From assembly GCA_020161775.1 (NCBI GenBank), contig JAIUOW010000021.1:1-64000 (forward strand): 64,000 nt of DNA, read 5' to 3'. The notes under the pieces are model-generated. The model made no database searches. It worked only from the letters and a program-made list of their open reading frames with translations, and was not told the origin of the DNA. Shown in pieces: positions 61,384-64,000 of the stretch. The translations under genes were made by a program, and so were the position numbers. The stretch is from Pseudomonadota bacterium. Its GTDB lineage: Bacteria; Pseudomonadota; Gammaproteobacteria; Burkholderiales; Burkholderiaceae_C. Position 1 is the stretch's first letter; each line of letters opens with the position of its first letter.

Positions 61384-62238
61384 ATGATCTGGCAAACATC
61401 CCGCTTTCGCATCGACCTTTCGCGCCCGCGCGTGATGGGCATCGTCAACGTCACGCCGGACTCGTTTTCAGACGGTGGCCTGCATGAAAGCACCCGCGCT
61501 GCCCTGGCGCATTGCGAGGCGCTGGTGGCCCAAGGCGCTGACATCCTGGACATTGGCGGTGAATCCAGCCGGCCTGGCACCGCCCCTGTGCCGCTGGAGC
61601 AGGAACTGGCCCGTGTGCTGCCCGTGCTGCGCGAGGCCGTGACCCTGGGCGTGCCGGTTTCCGTGGACACCTACAAGCCCGAAGTCATGCGCCGGGCGCT
61701 GGACCTGGGCGCGGACATCATCAACGACATCTGGGCTCTGCGCCAGGCGGGGGCGCGCGAGGCGGTCGTCGCCCATGCGAGTTGCGGCGTCTGCCTGATG
61801 CACATGCACGGCGAGCCGCAGACCATGCAGCGCTCGCCCCTGGATGGCGACGCTGTGCCACAGGTGCTGGCCTTCCTGCGCGAGCAGACCGGCGCGTTGC
61901 AGGCGCTGGGGGTGGACGCCGCGCGCATCGCCTGGGACCCGGGCATCGGCTTTGGCAAGACCGTGGAGCAGAACTTTGCGCTGCTGGCCCGTCAGGCCGA
62001 GCTGCTGGTGGACGGCTACCCGCTGCTGGCGGGCTGGTCGCGCAAGTCGTCGCTGGGCAGCGTCACGGGGCAGCCGGTGAACGACCGCCTGGAAGCCAGC
62101 GTCACGGCGGCGGTGCTGGCGGTGGAACGGGGCGCACGCGTGGTGCGGGTGCATGATGTGCGCGAAACCGTGGCCGCGCTGAAGGTGCTGGCCGCTACAA
62201 TTTCGATAGCAGAGCAACCGATGGGGACAACGGCATGA
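61384..62238 (+). CDS. folP: Dihydropteroate synthase
   Basis: Joins pABA to the pterin in folate synthesis, the sulfonamide target. The 284-aa TIM barrel has [14 protein letters not shown] near 20-33 and [13 protein letters not shown] near 55-67, with [10 protein letters not shown]. Its stop overlaps glmM by four bases. Confidence 0.97.
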   Translation: MIWQTSRFRIDLSRPRVMGIVNVTPDSFSDGGLHESTRAALAHCEALVAQGADILDIGGESSRPGTAPVPLEQELARVLPVLREAVTLGVPVSVDTYKPEVMRRALDLGADIINDIWALRQAGAREAVVAHASCGVCLMHMHGEPQTMQRSPLDGDAVPQVLAFLREQTGALQALGVDAARIAWDPGIGFGKTVEQNFALLARQAELLVDGYPLLAGWSRKSSLGSVTGQPVNDRLEASVTAAVLAVERGARVVRVHDVRETVAALKVLAATISIAEQPMGTTA

Positions 62239-63569
62239 GCAGAAAGTACTTTGGCACCGACGGCATCCGCGGCACGGTGGGCCAGGCCCCCATCACCCCG
62301 GACTTCGTGCTGCGTCTGGCCCATGCCGTGGGCCGCGTGCTCAAGCGCAGCGAAGACCGCCCCACGGTACTGATCGGCAAGGACACCCGCATCTCCGGCT
62401 ACATGCTGGAAAGCGCGCTGGAGTCCGGCTTCAATTCCGCCGGGGTGGACGTGGTGCTGCTGGGGCCGCTGCCCACGCCGGGCGTCGCCTACCTGACGCG
62501 TGCCCAGCGCGCCAGCTTGGGCGTGGTGATCAGCGCCAGCCACAACGCCTTCCCGGACAACGGCATCAAGTTTTTCAGCGCGCAGGGCACCAAGCTGCCC
62601 GATGCGTGGGAGCTGGCCGTCGAGGCCGCGCTGGACGAGCCCCCCGTGTGGGCGGATTCGGCGTCGCTGGGCAAGGCCCGCCGGCTCGATGATGCAGCCG
62701 GGCGCTACATCGAGTTCTGCAAAGCCACCTTTGCCAACGACCTGACGCTCAAGGGCTTGCGCATCGTGGTGGACGGCGCCCATGGCGCGGCGTACCACAT
62801 CGCGCCCAAGGTGTTCCATGAGCTGGGCGCTGAAGTCATTGCCATCGGCTGCGCGCCGGACGGCCTGAACATCAACCATGAGGTGGGTGCCACCCACCCC
62901 GAGGCGCTGGTGCGCTCGGTCAAGGCCAACCGCGCCGACTACGGCATCGCGCTGGACGGTGATGCCGACCGGCTGCAGATGGTGGACGCCAGCGGCCGCC
63001 TGTACAACGGTGACGAGGTGCTGTACCTGATGGTGGCCGAGCGCCTGGCACGCGGCGAAGCCGTGCCCGGCGTGGTGGGCACGCTGATGACCAACATGGC
63101 GGTGGAGGTGGCGCTTAAGGCAAAAGGCGTGCAGTTCGTGCGCGCCAAGGTCGGTGACCGCTATGTGCTGGAAGAGCTTGAAAAGCACAAATGGCTGCTG
63201 GGCGGCGAGGGCTCGGGCCATCTGCTGGCGCTGGACAAGCACACCACCGGCGATGGTCTGATCAGCGCGCTGCAGGTGCTGCAGGCCTGCGTGCGTGGCG
63301 GCAAGAGCCTGTCGCAGCTGCTGGCGGACGTGACGCTGTTTCCGCAGACGCTCATCAACGTGCGCCTGCGCCCCGGCCAGGACTGGAAGGCCAACACGCT
63401 GCTGGCGTCCGAGACGCAGGCGGTGGAGGCTGAGCTGGCCGCCACCGGCCGGGTGCTGATCCGCGCCAGCGGCACCGAGCCGCTGCTGCGTGTGATGGTG
63501 GAAGCCCGCAGCGAGCCACAGGCTCTGGCCTGCGCGCAGCGGCTGGTGGACGCCGCCAAGGCGGGTTGA
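62235..63569 (+). CDS. glmM: Phosphoglucosamine mutase
   Basis: Interconverts glucosamine 6-phosphate and 1-phosphate, the route to UDP-GlcNAc for peptidoglycan and lipid A. The 444-aa product begins [16 protein letters not shown], carries the phosphorylated Ser102 in ISASHN, and the Mg site [12 protein letters not shown] near 238-249. ATGA overlap with folP. Confidence 0.97.
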   Translation: MSRKYFGTDGIRGTVGQAPITPDFVLRLAHAVGRVLKRSEDRPTVLIGKDTRISGYMLESALESGFNSAGVDVVLLGPLPTPGVAYLTRAQRASLGVVISASHNAFPDNGIKFFSAQGTKLPDAWELAVEAALDEPPVWADSASLGKARRLDDAAGRYIEFCKATFANDLTLKGLRIVVDGAHGAAYHIAPKVFHELGAEVIAIGCAPDGLNINHEVGATHPEALVRSVKANRADYGIALDGDADRLQMVDASGRLYNGDEVLYLMVAERLARGEAVPGVVGTLMTNMAVEVALKAKGVQFVRAKVGDRYVLEELEKHKWLLGGEGSGHLLALDKHTTGDGLISALQVLQACVRGGKSLSQLLADVTLFPQTLINVRLRPGQDWKANTLLASETQAVEAELAATGRVLIRASGTEPLLRVMVEARSEPQALACAQRLVDAAKAG

Positions 63570-63574
63570 CGTGG

Positions 63575-63587
63575 GGGCCTCAGGCCC
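63575..63587. terminator. Hairpin between convergent glmM and ACR3 genes
   Basis: Palindrome GGGCCTCAGGCCC across the ACR3 stop. It lacks a T run, so it is only a possible terminator. Confidence 0.35.
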
Positions 63588-64000
63588 GCTCTGACGGGAA
63601 CCAGTGCTGCGTCCGGTTGACCAGCGCCACCAGTGACAGCATCACGGGAACCTCCACCAGCACACCCACCACGGTCGCCAGCGCAGCGCCCGAGTTCAGC
63701 CCGAACAATGAAATGGCCACGGCCACAGCCAGCTCAAAGAAATTGGACGTGCCGATCAGGCAGGCGGGCCCGGCCACGTTGTGCGGCAGGCGCAGCAGCT
63801 TTGCACCGGCCAGGCTGACGGCAAAAATGCCGTAGCTTTGCAGGATCAGTGGCACTGCGATCATGGCAATCACCAGCGGCTTGGCCACCAGCGTTGCGGC
63901 CTGAAATCCAAACAGCAGCACCACGGTGGCGATCAGCCCGACGATGGACCAGGGTTTGAGCCGCGCAACGAAGTCGCTCACGGCCTGCGGCGAGCGGCGC
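63580..64000 (-). CDS. ACR3 family arsenite efflux transporter (5' cut by window edge)
   Basis: The C-terminal part (about 140 aa) of a membrane permease. [20 protein letters not shown] is followed by [20 protein letters not shown] and [20 protein letters not shown], the last helices of Acr3/ArsB-type arsenite exporters (BASS superfamily). The frame runs on past the right edge, so the start is outside. Neighbouring ars genes are likely beyond the edge but not seen. Confidence 0.88.
   Translation of the reverse strand, partial: RRSPQAVSDFVARLKPWSIVGLIATVVLLFGFQAATLVAKPLVIAMIAVPLILQSYGIFAVSLAGAKLLRLPHNVAGPACLIGTSNFFELAVAVAISLFGLNSGAALATVVGVLVEVPVMLSLVALVNRTQHWFPSERA

Overview
The window looks like ordinary chromosome from a betaproteobacterium of the Comamonadaceae type (Acidovorax, Hydrogenophaga or Rhodoferax-like). 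The reasons are very high G+C with strong third-position GC, the gene order rpsB-tsf-pyrH-frr-uppS-cdsA-dxr-rseP-bamA-skp-lpxD-fabZ-lpxA-lpxB-rnhB, the block carAB-greA-yhbY-rlmE-ftsH-folP-glmM, and polyhydroxybutyrate genes (bdhA, phaR). No phage, insertion sequence, CRISPR array or rRNA operon is visible. Assignment below family level is not possible from this sequence alone.

Layout. 0-9 kb: small operons of oxidoreductase, helicase, GST, exonuclease, stress-protein, hemerythrin and transporter genes. These are interrupted at 3.55-4.16 kb by two inverted 228-bp structured repeats. 9-13.3 kb: a Tat-type PhoD phosphatase followed, one base later, by an orphan 7TM sensor kinase. 13.3-19.5 kb (minus): mfd, a vapBC toxin-antitoxin pair, serB and an AI-2E/PerM-type transporter run in one direction, and the toxin stop codon overlaps the serB start. 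19.5-23.9 kb: ispDF, an OmpR/EnvZ-type two-component pair and a secreted SIMPL protein. 24-30 kb: bdhA, a hydrolase, relA, tRNA-Val, phaR, rimO and tRNA-Leu. 30.2-37.4 kb: RNase R with an unclear start codon, an SDR, the NAD(P)HX repair enzyme, and a dadA-amidase pair. 37.5-52.5 kb: the translation, isoprenoid, outer-membrane and lipid A cluster. 52.7-63.6 kb: carAB, greA, yhbY/rlmE, ftsH and folP-glmM. The right edge cuts an ACR3 arsenite exporter.

Together the central and right parts form the cell-growth core: ribosome and elongation factors, UMP and carbamoyl phosphate supply, isoprenoid and lipid carriers, envelope assembly, and peptidoglycan and folate precursors. The parts most worth a second look are the twin 228-bp elements, the vapBC-serB junction, a likely FNR site driving an apparently leaderless hemerythrin, the PhoD-kinase pair, and the overlap of the tRNA-Leu promoter with the RNase R start. 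No wholly new system is convincingly demonstrated; the twin elements are the best candidate for something undescribed.
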